DNA of 64,000 nt, from contig CM063284.1 in the NCBI GenBank assembly GCA_032173965.1, positions 60,572,863 to 60,636,862 of the forward strand, read 5' to 3'. The notes beneath the pieces are model-generated. The model worked only from the letters and a program-made list of their open reading frames with translations, was not told the DNA's origin and did no database searches. This DNA comes from Sitta carolinensis (lineage: Eukaryota > Chordata > Aves > Passeriformes > Sittidae). Made by a program: the position numbers and the translations under genes. Positions 51,047-61,515 of the stretch are shown here, piece by piece (the first letter of the stretch is position 1; each line of letters begins with the position of its first letter).

Positions 51047-52015
51047 TATCTGGCCAAGCAGAATCTGCCTCTCATGAACCCATGCTGGGTGGGTCTGATC
51101 CCTTGGTTGTCGTGTAAGTGTTGTGCGGTGGGACCCAAGATGACCTGCTCTATGACCTTCCCTGGCATTAAGGCCAGGCTGACAGAGCCATAGCTCTCTG
51201 GATCCTCCTTAGGACCCTTCCTCTAGATAGCAGGTCTGCTATAATAAATGATGGAAAATGATAAGTGATGGCAAGTGGCTCAGTGAGCACTTCTGCTAGT
51301 TCCTTCAGTACTCTGGGGTGAATCCCATCTGGCTGCATAGACTTGAATATGTCTAAGTGATGTAGCAGATCACTGAGCATTTACCATGGGATCTGGGGGC
51401 TTCTTTCTGCTCCCTCTTCTTGTCTGCCATCTCAGGTTACCCAGAGAACAGCTAGACTCTATATTAGAGTCTGAGGCAAAGAGGGTGTTGAGTGTTTGCC
51501 TCGGCTTTTTTCTCATCCTTATATTTCTCTCTGCATCCAATAAAGAATGAAGATTCTCCTTTGCCCTCATTTTGTTGCTGAGGTATTTATAGAAATGTAT
51601 TTTATAGACTTTTATTACAGTAATAATATTAAGTTGTAGTTGGGCTTTGGACCTTTTAATTTTCCTCCCTTCATAACCTCTCAATGACCTTGTAGTCCTC
51701 CTGAGTGACCTGCCCTTTCTTCCAAAAGTCATAATCTTTTATTTTTTCTCCTGAGTTCCAGACAAAGCTTTCTGTTCAATCAGGCTGGTCTTTTTCCCCT
51801 CTGGCTCAACTTTTGGCCTATGGGGACAGCCTGATCCTGTGATCCTGTGCCTTTAGGATTTCCTTCTTGAAGAATATCCAGACTTCCTGGACTCCTTTGC
51901 CCTGCAGGACTGCCTCACAAGGGATTCTCTCAACCAGTCTCCTAAACAGACCAAAGTCTGCCCTCTGGACATCAAAGCAGACTGGAGTTTTTAACCTTTA
52001 ACCATGAACAGATCC
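51047..52015 (-). mobile_element. CR1 LINE ORF2 fragment, part 2 (antisense)
   Basis: Continuation of the CR1. Plus-strand hallmark words are CTCATGAACCCATGCTGGGT, GACCTGCTCTATGACCTTCCCTGG, CTCTGGGGTGAATCCCATCTGGC, GCATCCAATAAAGAATGAAGATTCTCC, AGTTGGGCTTTGGACC and GACTGCCTCACAAGGGATTCTC. On the minus strand a frame reads KSMQPDGIHPRVLKELAEVL, the conserved N-terminal block of CR1 reverse transcriptase. Further upstream (51370-51732) is the linker region. Multiple stops, so not active. The 5' limit is near 52015, where similarity fades. Confidence 0.9.
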
Positions 52016-52929
52016 ATAGTCTCTAGTCTGGACTGGCACTTCACTCCTCTGCAGGAAGAGAGAAAGAAGCACAGGCTCTGCTCCCTGGAACATGGGTCAG
52101 TGCAGTCACAGAAAAGGATGAGCACAAGTTTGTGTCTCATCCACATTTGATCAGCTGACTGCGGCCTGAAATGGTGAGGTCAGGTTAAACAAGCAGAGTG
52201 AGCAGAGGCTTAGCACAATTTCCCAAAGCACGATATATTTATTTGTGTCTGAGTGTGAATACACAAGGCTAACTTTAGTTCCTGTTTTTGAAAATGTTGG
52301 CCCTAATCTACTTAGACCATCATTTATTCCCTGCCCTGCCTCCTCCACTCCCTCCCATTTTTTAACAGATGGAAATTTCATTTTCCAGAGCTAGTTTTTT
52401 CCAGGTGGAATGCCTCAAGACTATAAAAGTGAATTTCTCACAATCATCTATGGACAGAATTAAAACCAGGACTTTAAATGAACTGGATTTTGCTGTCAAA
52501 AATTCCAGTTAGGGACATTTAACTTTTCTGTTGTTGCTATTCAGAAAGCTCAGCAGAAAAAAAAAAAATGGAGAAACAGTGGCCTCACTCCATCTTTGCT
52601 CCTTTTGCATAAGTTAGTCCTTAATTATAACACAGGGCAAAGGCTACACCTCCAAAAGTTCAGCTACCCATTCTAATAATTTTCAAGCCAAAGTCATGTT
52701 CAGAAAAAAGGTTGCTTAGGCACAGCCCTTTAACTCATTCTGCCAAGTATGGACACCTGCAGAGTCACCAAAAGATTACTCCTCATGCAAATAATCCAGC
52801 CCATGGCATGGAGTACATCACAGAGATTTAGTTACCACCGTTGGTGGGGAAACCAGGGATCTGTGTCCAGAAATATCACACAGATGGGCCTGTTTGAAAA
52901 TCCACTGCATCCTGGGCTTTCAAAGCTTA

Positions 52930-53180
52930 GAAACAGATGAAGTGATTCCAGCATGACCCCTGCTGTGATATAATGGATCCTGTCTGTGAGTGCGGTGTTT
53001 GTCATGATTTACCTCTCGCAATTCCTGGCTTGTGAAACAGACAATTCTGAAAATGAATTACTATTGATTAGACATCCTGCACTATTGAGTTCTGGGTAAT
53101 TTTATGAATTTATTTATTTGAATAAAAGCTTTTAATGACCCCACTAATTTCAAATGGCTCTAGCAAAATAACAATTCTTC
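52930..53180. promoter_or_regulatory. Candidate conserved noncoding element
   Basis: Non-repetitive block combining GTCATGATTTACC, GAATTACTATTGATTAGACATC (TAAT-, PBX- and CUX-like cores), GGGTAATTTTATGAATTTATTTATTTGAATAAAAGC and CCACTAATTTC. The style resembles developmental enhancers. Composition-based inference only. Confidence 0.25.
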
Positions 53181-54562
53181 TTTCCTTTTTTCCTGTTTGC
53201 CAATGGCAGATACATAGTTTTAGGCCCTGCTTATGCCAGCTATGACTTGTCATCTTCACGCAGACAGAACTACCTGATTACAATGACAACGAGGGTTTCA
53301 GGGGAAGCAGGGGAGATCCTCTCCCGAGGACACAGTCTTCACTCAGAGCGCAGGGGGAGCTCTTGCCTTTCTGTGGCAGGTGGAAGGGGGGTCAAGCCCC
53401 AGTCCCAGAGCATTGCTAGGGCAGAGCATCCCTCCTTCTGCTGAGCACAGCAGCAGCAGGCTGCAAAAAAACCACTACCGACAATACAGCTGGGGGCTGG
53501 GCCCCTTAATTACCCCTCACGCCCTTCTGCCAAAAAGAATGTTCTGCTGAGAAAGGAGAGGATTAAGTGCTGCTCCACTAAAGACGGGATTGTACGGAAA
53601 CGGGTGAAGATCCTAAACAGGCAGCCTAGGGTTTGGAATTGGCTGTGATTTAAAGTCTAAATCTTGCCAATGTCTTATTAGGCATATCTGCTTACCATAG
53701 AAATAAACTCTGTGGTAAGATGTAATCCGGATGGAAACAAATGACAAAATACTCTGAGGAATCAGGCTCTTCATACTCTCTTTAAAAGCCTAGGAGACTT
53801 CTGCAAAGGTGTTTCCAGAGCATGCGTATTAATGTTTTTGTTTTAATAGGGATTTTTACTGAATAACCTAGTGCCTGCGAATAGCATGCACATTTCAAAA
53901 ATCAACAGCCCACTTCCTCCCACTTCTCAGAGGAAATGGATTAAGCAGTATTTTTGGTAGTACAATGAACCTGACTGAAGGAATAACATAGTTTTCATAT
54001 ATGATAGTTTCAGGAGACTGACACAAAAATAGGCCAAAATCCTCAAAGGCACCTATGCAGAACATTTCCAAGGCTTGGAAAGAGCTTGTATACAGAACAT
54101 TCTCCTTTCATTCAGGCAAAAAGAATGTGCTTACATGGCACAAAGGACAAGGAGTGGGAGTTACGCATGACTTCCTGAGATTATTTTCAACCCTAATCAA
54201 TGCAGCACTAATGCAGCAAGGTATCAGTGCTGTAAACAGCCTTGAGTATGCTGGCTATGGAATGATAAAATTTTAAAAAGAGACAGAGAGAATGAGAGAG
54301 GCAGAAAAGGAGGAAGTAAAGGAGCTCACGAAGGGCTGCTCTATAACAAGCAGAAAAACAGGTTCCTGTAAGATGGATCTGGGCTCCAGCAGGCACTTAA
54401 AACCTTTAAACAAGCTCTGCAGGGAATTAAATTCTCTACCTTACTCTAAAAATGTGTAGCAATAAAATGGGCAGTTTATGGCACAGAATGTCTACAATTT
54501 TAATTAAAATTTATCAAAAATATGTATCTCCATGAATGGATGCTGAATTTAACTGCTCCAAA

Positions 54563-54593
54563 TAAAAAAAAAACAAAACAAAACAAAACAAAA
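54563..54593. repeat. (AAAAC)n simple repeat
   Basis: A9 followed by four CAAAA-type units. No attached retroposon was recognised. Confidence 0.85.
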
Positions 54594-55068
54594 GCAAGCT
54601 AGATGGTACAATGGAGACAGTCATTCTGAAGTCTGTGAAAATGCAGGTTTTTTCATTTACTTATGAAGTAAGTATTTAATATCCTAAAGGCAGACAATTT
54701 CCACAAGAATCAGAGTAAATTTTGACTGTAAGAATGGATTTGAATATGGAGTTCTATAGTGCCTCCTTTAATTCCAGAATGAGCATAAACAAGACAAGTG
54801 AGAAACCAGTGTTTTTTGTAGTACCTAGCAAGCGGTTTTTCTCTCCATGATGGTGGGTGCTGTCACCACCATAAGGTGATGGTCCAGTCACTTCTACTTC
54901 CTTTCCTCCTCTCCCCACTGTCTTTCCCCCTCCTTTCCCCAGCATTCAGAGTCTGGCATTCAAATCAAAGGTTTGCTTTGAAGTTATAACCTAAAATGGG
55001 AAGCTGATAACTATTTTCCTCCCAGTGCTTTAGTGATGATGAATTGCTGATCAGGGAAAGGAAATGGC

Positions 55069-55093
55069 TTTTTTTTTTTTTTTTTTTTTTTTT
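55069..55093. repeat. T25 homopolymer
   Basis: Twenty-five consecutive T residues followed by pyrimidine-rich sequence to about 55113. On the minus strand it encodes a spurious poly-lysine frame. Confidence 0.9.
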
Positions 55094-55690
55094 CCTTCCC
55101 TTCTTTTTTTCATTTACATTCAAGCAATAAAAGTCAAGGCTCGGCACTGCAAATATGTGCAAATTCATCCACTGGCTGAGTGTGTTACAGCAAATCCTAT
55201 GGAGATAAGGAGCTAAAGCAGCAGGGGTGCAGCAACATAAGCTTCAAAGCTAGACATGCAATTTACTAGGCAACAAACTTAACAAAGGGCAAAGGGATAT
55301 TTAACAGGGAGGTGAAATATTCCAACCATTAAACACAGCAAATTGTAGTGACAGCCAGAGCACGCTGCATCTCAGTATAGACTGTGTATGTGGGAAGAAA
55401 TGCAGAGTTTTACCCAGGAATTAGTTTAGCTAATGATTATTTTTTTTTTAAGCAAAAGGATATTCTGAGAGATTGAAAACGTTGCTATTGTTATGAACAG
55501 AATTAAGTAAAATAATATTTGGAGGGGGTGGGGTGGGGCAAGAGAAGGTTTAGTAATTGATGCTGAATGCTAAGGTAGTCATCCTGTTCATCATAAATTA
55601 TTGTGTTTAACCAAAAGCAAATTAGACCATGTCAATCTTTTAGGAGGCAATTAAAGCAATAGATTTTCCGTGGCCTGTTTTCACACACAT

Positions 55691-55720
55691 GGGGCCTGAT
55701 CCAGCTCCCATTACCTCTCC
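55691..55720. mobile_element. Possible palindromic-repeat arm
   Basis: GGGGCCTGATCCAGCTCCCATT resembles one arm of the 'GGGCCTGATCCA..CCCATTGAAGTCAATGGG' class of short palindromic amniote repeats. The other arm is missing. Confidence 0.3.
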
Positions 55721-55872
55721 TGGGCACAAACATATAACTTGTATTCACTATGGCTATGTCTGACTTACCACTGTCGGTGGTAACTGGGTCAAGCCCATCT
55801 TACAGGGCAGAAATATTCTTCAAAAAGAAAAAAACCCTCAAACTCTCTTCTGAACAAGTATCAGTCCTTATT

Positions 55873-55887
55873 AAAAAAAAAAAAAAA
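55873..55887. repeat. A15 tract and A/C-rich tail
   Basis: Fifteen A residues followed by CAAAAACAAACACAAAAAAACC, a low-complexity segment. Confidence 0.8.
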
Positions 55888-55959
55888 CAAAAACAAACAC
55901 AAAAAAACCCCAAAAAACAGCTCTGGTAAAGAATTGATTCTGATCCAGATTCTGCACAT

Positions 55960-56240
55960 TTAATGGTGGAAATTCTGGAAGGCATTTATGTTTGCTGAGC
56001 ACTTGCAGTAATAGCAGTTGATTGGCCTTTTTTCCGCAGCCACCTGGGTCTTCAGTTAGACATATTAAAGGACTGCACCTACATTGCAAATTGGCTTTAT
56101 TCCTTTATTTTCTGCAGCTCATTTGTGTCCAATCGGGTACATCAGGATTCATTGCATTTAATGGGAAATGCGCTCTTCTGGATCAGATACCTGTTTTCAA
56201 TTTGGAGAGTATCTGATTCCAGTGGCAGAGGCGACAGGAA
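55960..56240. promoter_or_regulatory. Candidate conserved noncoding element
   Basis: Non-repetitive block with words such as GCAGTTGATTGGCC (CCAAT complement), TTCAGTTAGACATATTAAAGG, CACCTACATTGCAAATTGGC (C/EBP/POU-like TTGCAAAT style) and TTCATTGCATTTAATGGG. No transposon similarity. The style is enhancer-like. Evidence is compositional only. Confidence 0.25.
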
Positions 56241-58779
56241 TAAAGAAGAGAGGAGAAGTAAGTGCCTTTAGTATAGATTTCTACCACACTAACAGAGCTG
56301 CCAGTTTCTGAATCACTGAGACCTTAGAATTTACTTATATTTTCCCAAATTACAATGGTGAAACAAGTTAGAAATAAACTATGTCTTTATTTGAGCTTAT
56401 TTGAAAATTAGCTGCTGTCTTTCTCTAAGTATGACTGGGTTTTGACTTTAAAGTTCCCCTACCACAGTGTTTCCCCAGTGCTGTGTAGCGAGACTGCTAT
56501 TCTGCAGCGATGATCAGCAGAAGTATTCCTGACATACTGCCTAAGTCAGCATCAGGCTCACTACTGGTTAGAGTGGGATACAGTTTAGTCTCCCTATAAC
56601 CTGCTGTTATCTTCAAGAGTCAGCTTGAGGGTTCAACAGGGAACGATGAGCAATGTTGCTGTGTGGACTTTTTTTTAATTAAAAACCCTCTACCTCAATT
56701 TTTATTTTTTTTCCAAGATCATGTCATGGAGACAGCATAATTTCTGTACCAAGCTTTGATGTAATTCATATTAGAAAGAGCATCAGGGCTGATTTATCTA
56801 TGGCGGAAATGTCAGTGTACCTTTTTCCTAACAAGCAGAAGGAAAAATTTTGTGGCATCAGAACATTTATACTGTAAGTCTGTGCTTCAGTTTAAAAACA
56901 GTCTACTAAGATTTACTTGATCAACTTGATATATGGAGAAGCTAGATCTGTGCAGATTACCTTTTTCAGCTTGCTTACAGCCATTTGGAATATGTTCCTG
57001 TATAGAAACAAAACAATAAGGAAAATTTGGGATCAGCTTTGGCTCATTTGCATCTCATCATTGCAGGCACCCCACCTTGAAGGTCTAACAGAAGTCACAG
57101 TTGGAGGAGAGAACCAAGAGGGCAGGAAAGAACGTGTTAAGATGAAAGTGAAAGAATAAGCCAAGAGAGGCTTCTGGTTGACCTCTAAAGAAAATGTCAA
57201 ATCATACCCTGGACTGCTGAACGCCATGAAAATATACTTCACCAGACTTGGAGGGCCGTGGCATGTAACCAAGCTGAATTTTAGACAATGGCCACTTCTA
57301 GTTCGCCAATAAGATCATGCATATTCAGGGAGATATCCAAGTGCCATAGACCAGCTCCTTTCCACCCAGCAACAAACAGCCCACCTATGTTGGCTGAATT
57401 CAGCACTTTCATTCAGCTCAGTTAGTAACAGACATCCTCAAGGAGCCACAACCTGAGACCCAAGAAATGGCCTATGCCCCTCCTCAGCCTGGGAAAGAAA
57501 ATGCTCAACAGCTGGTGTCACTCCTGAGAGCAGCTGCCTGTGCAACACTCAAACGGAGGGGCCTCCTCTTTCTGACCATCTGTTAGGCCAGTGCTGAGGA
57601 AATTTACATTGTAGACCTCATTTCTGGCCAGCTGGCATCCAGCCGTTTAGCTCTGAGTTTATCCAGAAGCCAGCAAAAGACAGCATCAGGTCTGATGTAG
57701 GCAGCATCACAGAAGTGCTTGGGCCAAAAGAGAAGTGGGTGGGTATTTTAAAAATAAAGCTATTTTTCATTAGAGAACACCCTCTAACTAAACCCGATAT
57801 GTTCTGTGAAATGAGAAAAAGCTTGACCAAACCTTGTATGAATGGTCAGTAGGCTTTCAAGGAGCTTGTAAGGTGCATTTGGTTCTAAAGAGTCCACAAT
57901 TCCAGCCCTACCTAAATGTGTTTCCTAAACCCTGCCACCTAAAATCCAGAGGCATTATCTGGATCCCGTTGGCTCCAGGACATGAATATCCCAGTTTCTG
58001 TGAGTGAATCTGTATGCCCTAAAGGGCTGTAGCTGCTCCTGATATTCATGGCCCCACAGCCCTACATCCATCTGGGAGATGGTAGAGCAACCACTCTCAA
58101 TGTGCTAGAATGTCCTCAGTTTGCTTGGAGGACAGGCAAAGTGGAACCCTTGTCATTGTCTGGGCAGGGGTTCTACCTACAGCAAAGTGACCACAGCCAT
58201 GCTGCCCACTCTGTCTGTGCCAGACTGGTGGGGAGTCAAAGCTGCTGCCAAGACTTGAGGTCAGTAATTGCTCCCTGTTCCCCTGACACCTCTCCCTGAG
58301 GAGACATGCCAGCCCTCTGAGGCCGCTCTTGGATCTGCTTTCCAACTCTGCCCTTCCTGTCTTCCCTTCCTACACCTAGAACAGCCCAGCTCTGACAATG
58401 CTGCTCCAGGAGAGAAAGTCAAAATTTTGCATGTGCTGTCAAAGAGATTTGAGTCAACCCTGCCTACAGCAGTGTCCCTAGGAGAGTAGAGACTACCATA
58501 ACCTCACCAGCATGGCTGGCAGAGCATGGTGCATTTTCACCTCCACCTGCCTCCTCAGACACAAATACCTGGCAGCACAAATGTTTGCAAAAATCATACT
58601 GAAACAACACTCCTTCCCTGGGGAGACAAGGAAGATACAAACAGCCTGTGACAGATGTTTGCTATGTTGCTCAAGGCTTTACTAAATGGCACTTGCAAAA
58701 TGGGATTGTCACAGCACAAACACTTACATAGAAGAGAATTAGCTACTTCACTAGAAAATGCAAACAACCCCCCTCAAAC

Positions 58780-58831
58780 AAACTAACTAACTAACTAACA
58801 GCTAACTAACTAAGTAAGTAAGTAACTAACC
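58780..58831. repeat. (TAAC)n/(TAAG)n microsatellite
   Basis: About five AACT units, an interruption (AACAGCTAAC), then TAAG units and back to TAAC, suggesting a compound tetranucleotide repeat in which C/G changes spread between units. Confidence 0.9.
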
Positions 58832-58939
58832 TAGGGAGTAAATGGAGTTACAGTCTATTGTCTCAACACGTCCAGTTTAGAGCATTTTTGAGCTGACCTA
58901 ACTGAGACAAGTGAGGGATAAAAGCCTTTTTGTTACAAC

Positions 58940-59115
58940 ACTGGAATCAGAGCCTAAGGAGATCTAGATCTGAAGAACAGCTTAAATGGGCCTTCCTGAC
59001 TCTACCTCAAATTTCTTACATTTCCTTAGGCAAGCATTTAATCTCTCTTTAGTGAATTCCACATTCGTAAAATAATGGTAATACTTCCTTCCTCTCTCTT
59101 GTGTAATTAGTCAAC
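58940..59115 (+). mobile_element. MIR SINE, sense
   Basis: The core reads CCTTAGGCAAGCATTTAATCTCTCTTTAG, then CACATTCGTAAAATAATGGTAATACTTCC, then CTCTCTTGTG. These follow the MIR core order 'CCTTGGGCAAGT.ACTTAA.CTCTCTGTGCCTCAGTTT...CATCTGTAAAATGG.GATAATA...CCTACCTC...TTGTTGTG'. Upstream sequence (AATCAGAGCC...CTGACTCTACC) may be the tRNA-derived head. It is an ancient, immobile copy. Confidence 0.65.
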
Positions 59116-61309
59116 CAGTGCCAAAGCCATCAAAAAATTAGCTACCAAAATTAAAATTTAAGTGACAGAATTAAAATATAGGTACTCAGCATAATCTCAC
59201 ATTTGCTGCCTAGAGTTAGAAACATCTGAAATCTGTATACAGTAAGATATGGAAGGTACCCCCACACTTCCACCTTGGCATATTGAATCTTTCAGGCACC
59301 TGAATTTCCTTGCACATTTAGCCCTCACCCCTTTGAAGTGGTTTGAGGATTTACTGTAGTGACCATCATAACTGCGATCATTTTGGAGACAAAAATATCC
59401 AACTTCCAGAAAACATACAGTGGAGTTGAAAAATTTTCTTTTTTTTGAGGAGCAATCATTACATCTGCTAGAAAGAAATGTCAAAGGTAAGGTTTAGTGT
59501 AATTTAGTGCAGAATGAAAGATGCTGTATAACAAGGACTGTGTGATCACAAAGGCTTTGAAAGAGCAGGAGCATGCTTATCCTGTTTGACAGCATTACCC
59601 ACAATGTGTCATTATAGATATTGATGATTATATAGCCATAATTAAAGTGTTGTGCTTAAATAGCTAAATGTAGAAAGATGTGTCAGATCATTAACACAAC
59701 TTTAAGTTTAATCATGTCTGGTTACAGAGCCGAGAAAAATATTTAAGGTTCCTTGCTAAAAAAAGAGTTACTATGTCTAATCATCAAAGCAGAGCTGCTT
59801 GCCAAGAGCATAAAAACCTAATGGGTTTTGCAAGAAAATTATGTCACCTTCAAATTAATGTTCATAATACAGATGGCATTTATAAAAGGTAAAGTCATTC
59901 ATATTGACACAGTCTATCTCCAGTGACTGTCATAAGAGATTATGAACCCTCTGTCCAGAAAGACATTTTGCCAAAGAAGGGTTTTGTTAAAATAAGACAG
60001 GCTGGCAAATCTGGGTGACTTTATCTTTTTCCTGACAATTTTTTCATTTGGACTTAAACAGTGACATATAGATGCCTTGTTTTGTGCAATAATCAGGATT
60101 GTTCAGGCATCTACTGCTGCCATACACATGATTTTTCTTGTGGCACTCTCTGGATCAGCACTGACTCTGTGCATGAATGCAGGAACACACTTCATAAAAT
60201 GTGCAGGGAAAAAATGTTTTTTTTCAACATAACATTTGCTATGAAGGATGAAAAAAAGTCTGAAAACAAAATTCTCACCAAGTTTGCAAGTCTAGATGAC
60301 AGTATGGCTCAGCATAATAATAGGATTACCTAAAAATGATGCTACTTAAATATCAGCTACTTTTGAAATAGACATGGTATGGGAGAACATTGAAAAACTT
60401 TGAGCAGAATGGTACATATAACAATTACTAAAAAAAGTAAAATTGAGGGATCCTTGAAAATGCTTCACATCTCTAAAAAAAAATTAAAAAAGAAAGATCA
60501 GTTTAAGTATAGAACTTTCATTGCCTTATTTGTATGTGATTGCATTTCTCTGAATTCTTCACAGTGTATTTCCTCAAATACTTTTCTAAAACCTAAGATA
60601 GTTTTACACAAGAAATTTTAGCATATATCAAAAGTTGTAAAAGACAATAGTAAAGTGTAATGATGAATAATGAAACAGGGAGTTATTAACAGCCTTCATT
60701 ACACTCCTGGACACAGAAAAATACCCTGTCCATGAAAATTATGTGATGCTATTGCTATTACAAATATGCATTACTCATACTGGGCAATCTAGTACAGAAA
60801 AAAAAAAAAAAAGCGCATAAATTGCGATATCTTAGAAAATATATGATCTGATGGACTCTGGGAAATATAATTCCAAACACAGAAGGAAAAAGGACTGGGG
60901 ACTGGTACTGATGCCAGGCAGTCATTGATGAGACTGGCAGAGAAATTCATGCGAGCTGACATGAGTTAATCTAAACCACCTTCAACAGCCAATGTGTAAC
61001 AGAGGCACAGGAAATATCTTATGTATCAAAGTTGTGTGAGAACTTTTATTTGGAATATTGGATCATACAGCAGATACACTGTGTATGGGAAAGGTGTCCA
61101 GGGGGAATCAACAATTTTTAGGAAGGGCCTGAACTAAAAAAATAATAAAAATAAAAGAAAAATTAGTAGTAAGACATTCTGGAAAAAACAATGATAAAGA
61201 CAGGATATTGTGACATTCCATCAACATTTTAAAAGCAAAGATGAATTTTTTACTATAGCTAAAAGCCTATATACAACTAAGTAAATGGAAGGAAATTAAG
61301 AGTGAAATT
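59116..61309. other. Unique-looking noncoding sequence
   Basis: No supported gene. Contains an A15 tract at 60798-60812, a (AATAAAA)-rich patch at 61138-61165, and the conserved-element candidate at 59520-60060. Sequence from about 61160 to 61309 may extend the downstream CR1 but is not recognisable. Confidence 0.5.
59520..60060. promoter_or_regulatory. Candidate conserved noncoding element
   Basis: A 540-bp block free of repeats and rich in developmental transcription-factor-like words: GATGATTATATAGCCATAATTAAAG, GATCATTAACAC, AAGTTTAATCATG, TCTAATCATC, CAAATTAATGTTCATAATACAG and GGGTGACTTTATC. Combined AT richness (TAAT cores) and sequence complexity are typical of conserved enhancers in gene deserts. 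This is not provable without alignment. Confidence 0.3.
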
Positions 61310-61515
61310 TTAACAGGAATTTCAAGAAAAACTTCTTGTCAGTGAAATATATTGGAGTAGTGTCCTCAGGGAAATAATGGAAGCACTGTCACTTGGGACT
61401 TTTAAAATTGCACTGAAAAAAATCCCACAATAGAGTATCTAGGAGAGAGAACAGTCTTTGAATTGGCCTCAGGGAGTCGAGCTGAATGACTTAATTGGTC
61501 TTCTCAATCTCTAAT
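61310..61515 (+). mobile_element. CR1 LINE 3' end fragment, sense
   Basis: Reads AATTTCAAGAAAAACTTCTTG, AGTGTCCTCAGGGAAATAATGGAAGC, ACTTGGGACTTTTAAAATTGCACTG, and then GGGAGTCGAGCTGAATGACTTAATTGGTC with a terminal TTCTCAATCTCTAATTTCT. This is the order of the CR1 3' end ('TTCAGGAAAAA.TTCTT... GGGAGGT.GTGGA... TTCAAAA... GGG.T.GGACTAGATGACCT..TGGTCCCTTCCAA'). It is old, 5'-truncated and noncoding. Confidence 0.75.

Larger units (their letters stand above)
52016..58779. other. Unique-looking noncoding sequence
   Basis: No supported gene. Contents include a G/C-richer block at 53290-53560, low-complexity tracts, and conserved-element-like blocks listed separately. A moderately GC-rich region at 57000-58500 has many short frames (95 codons or fewer) but no recognised domain or convincing splice signals. 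Confidence 0.5.
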
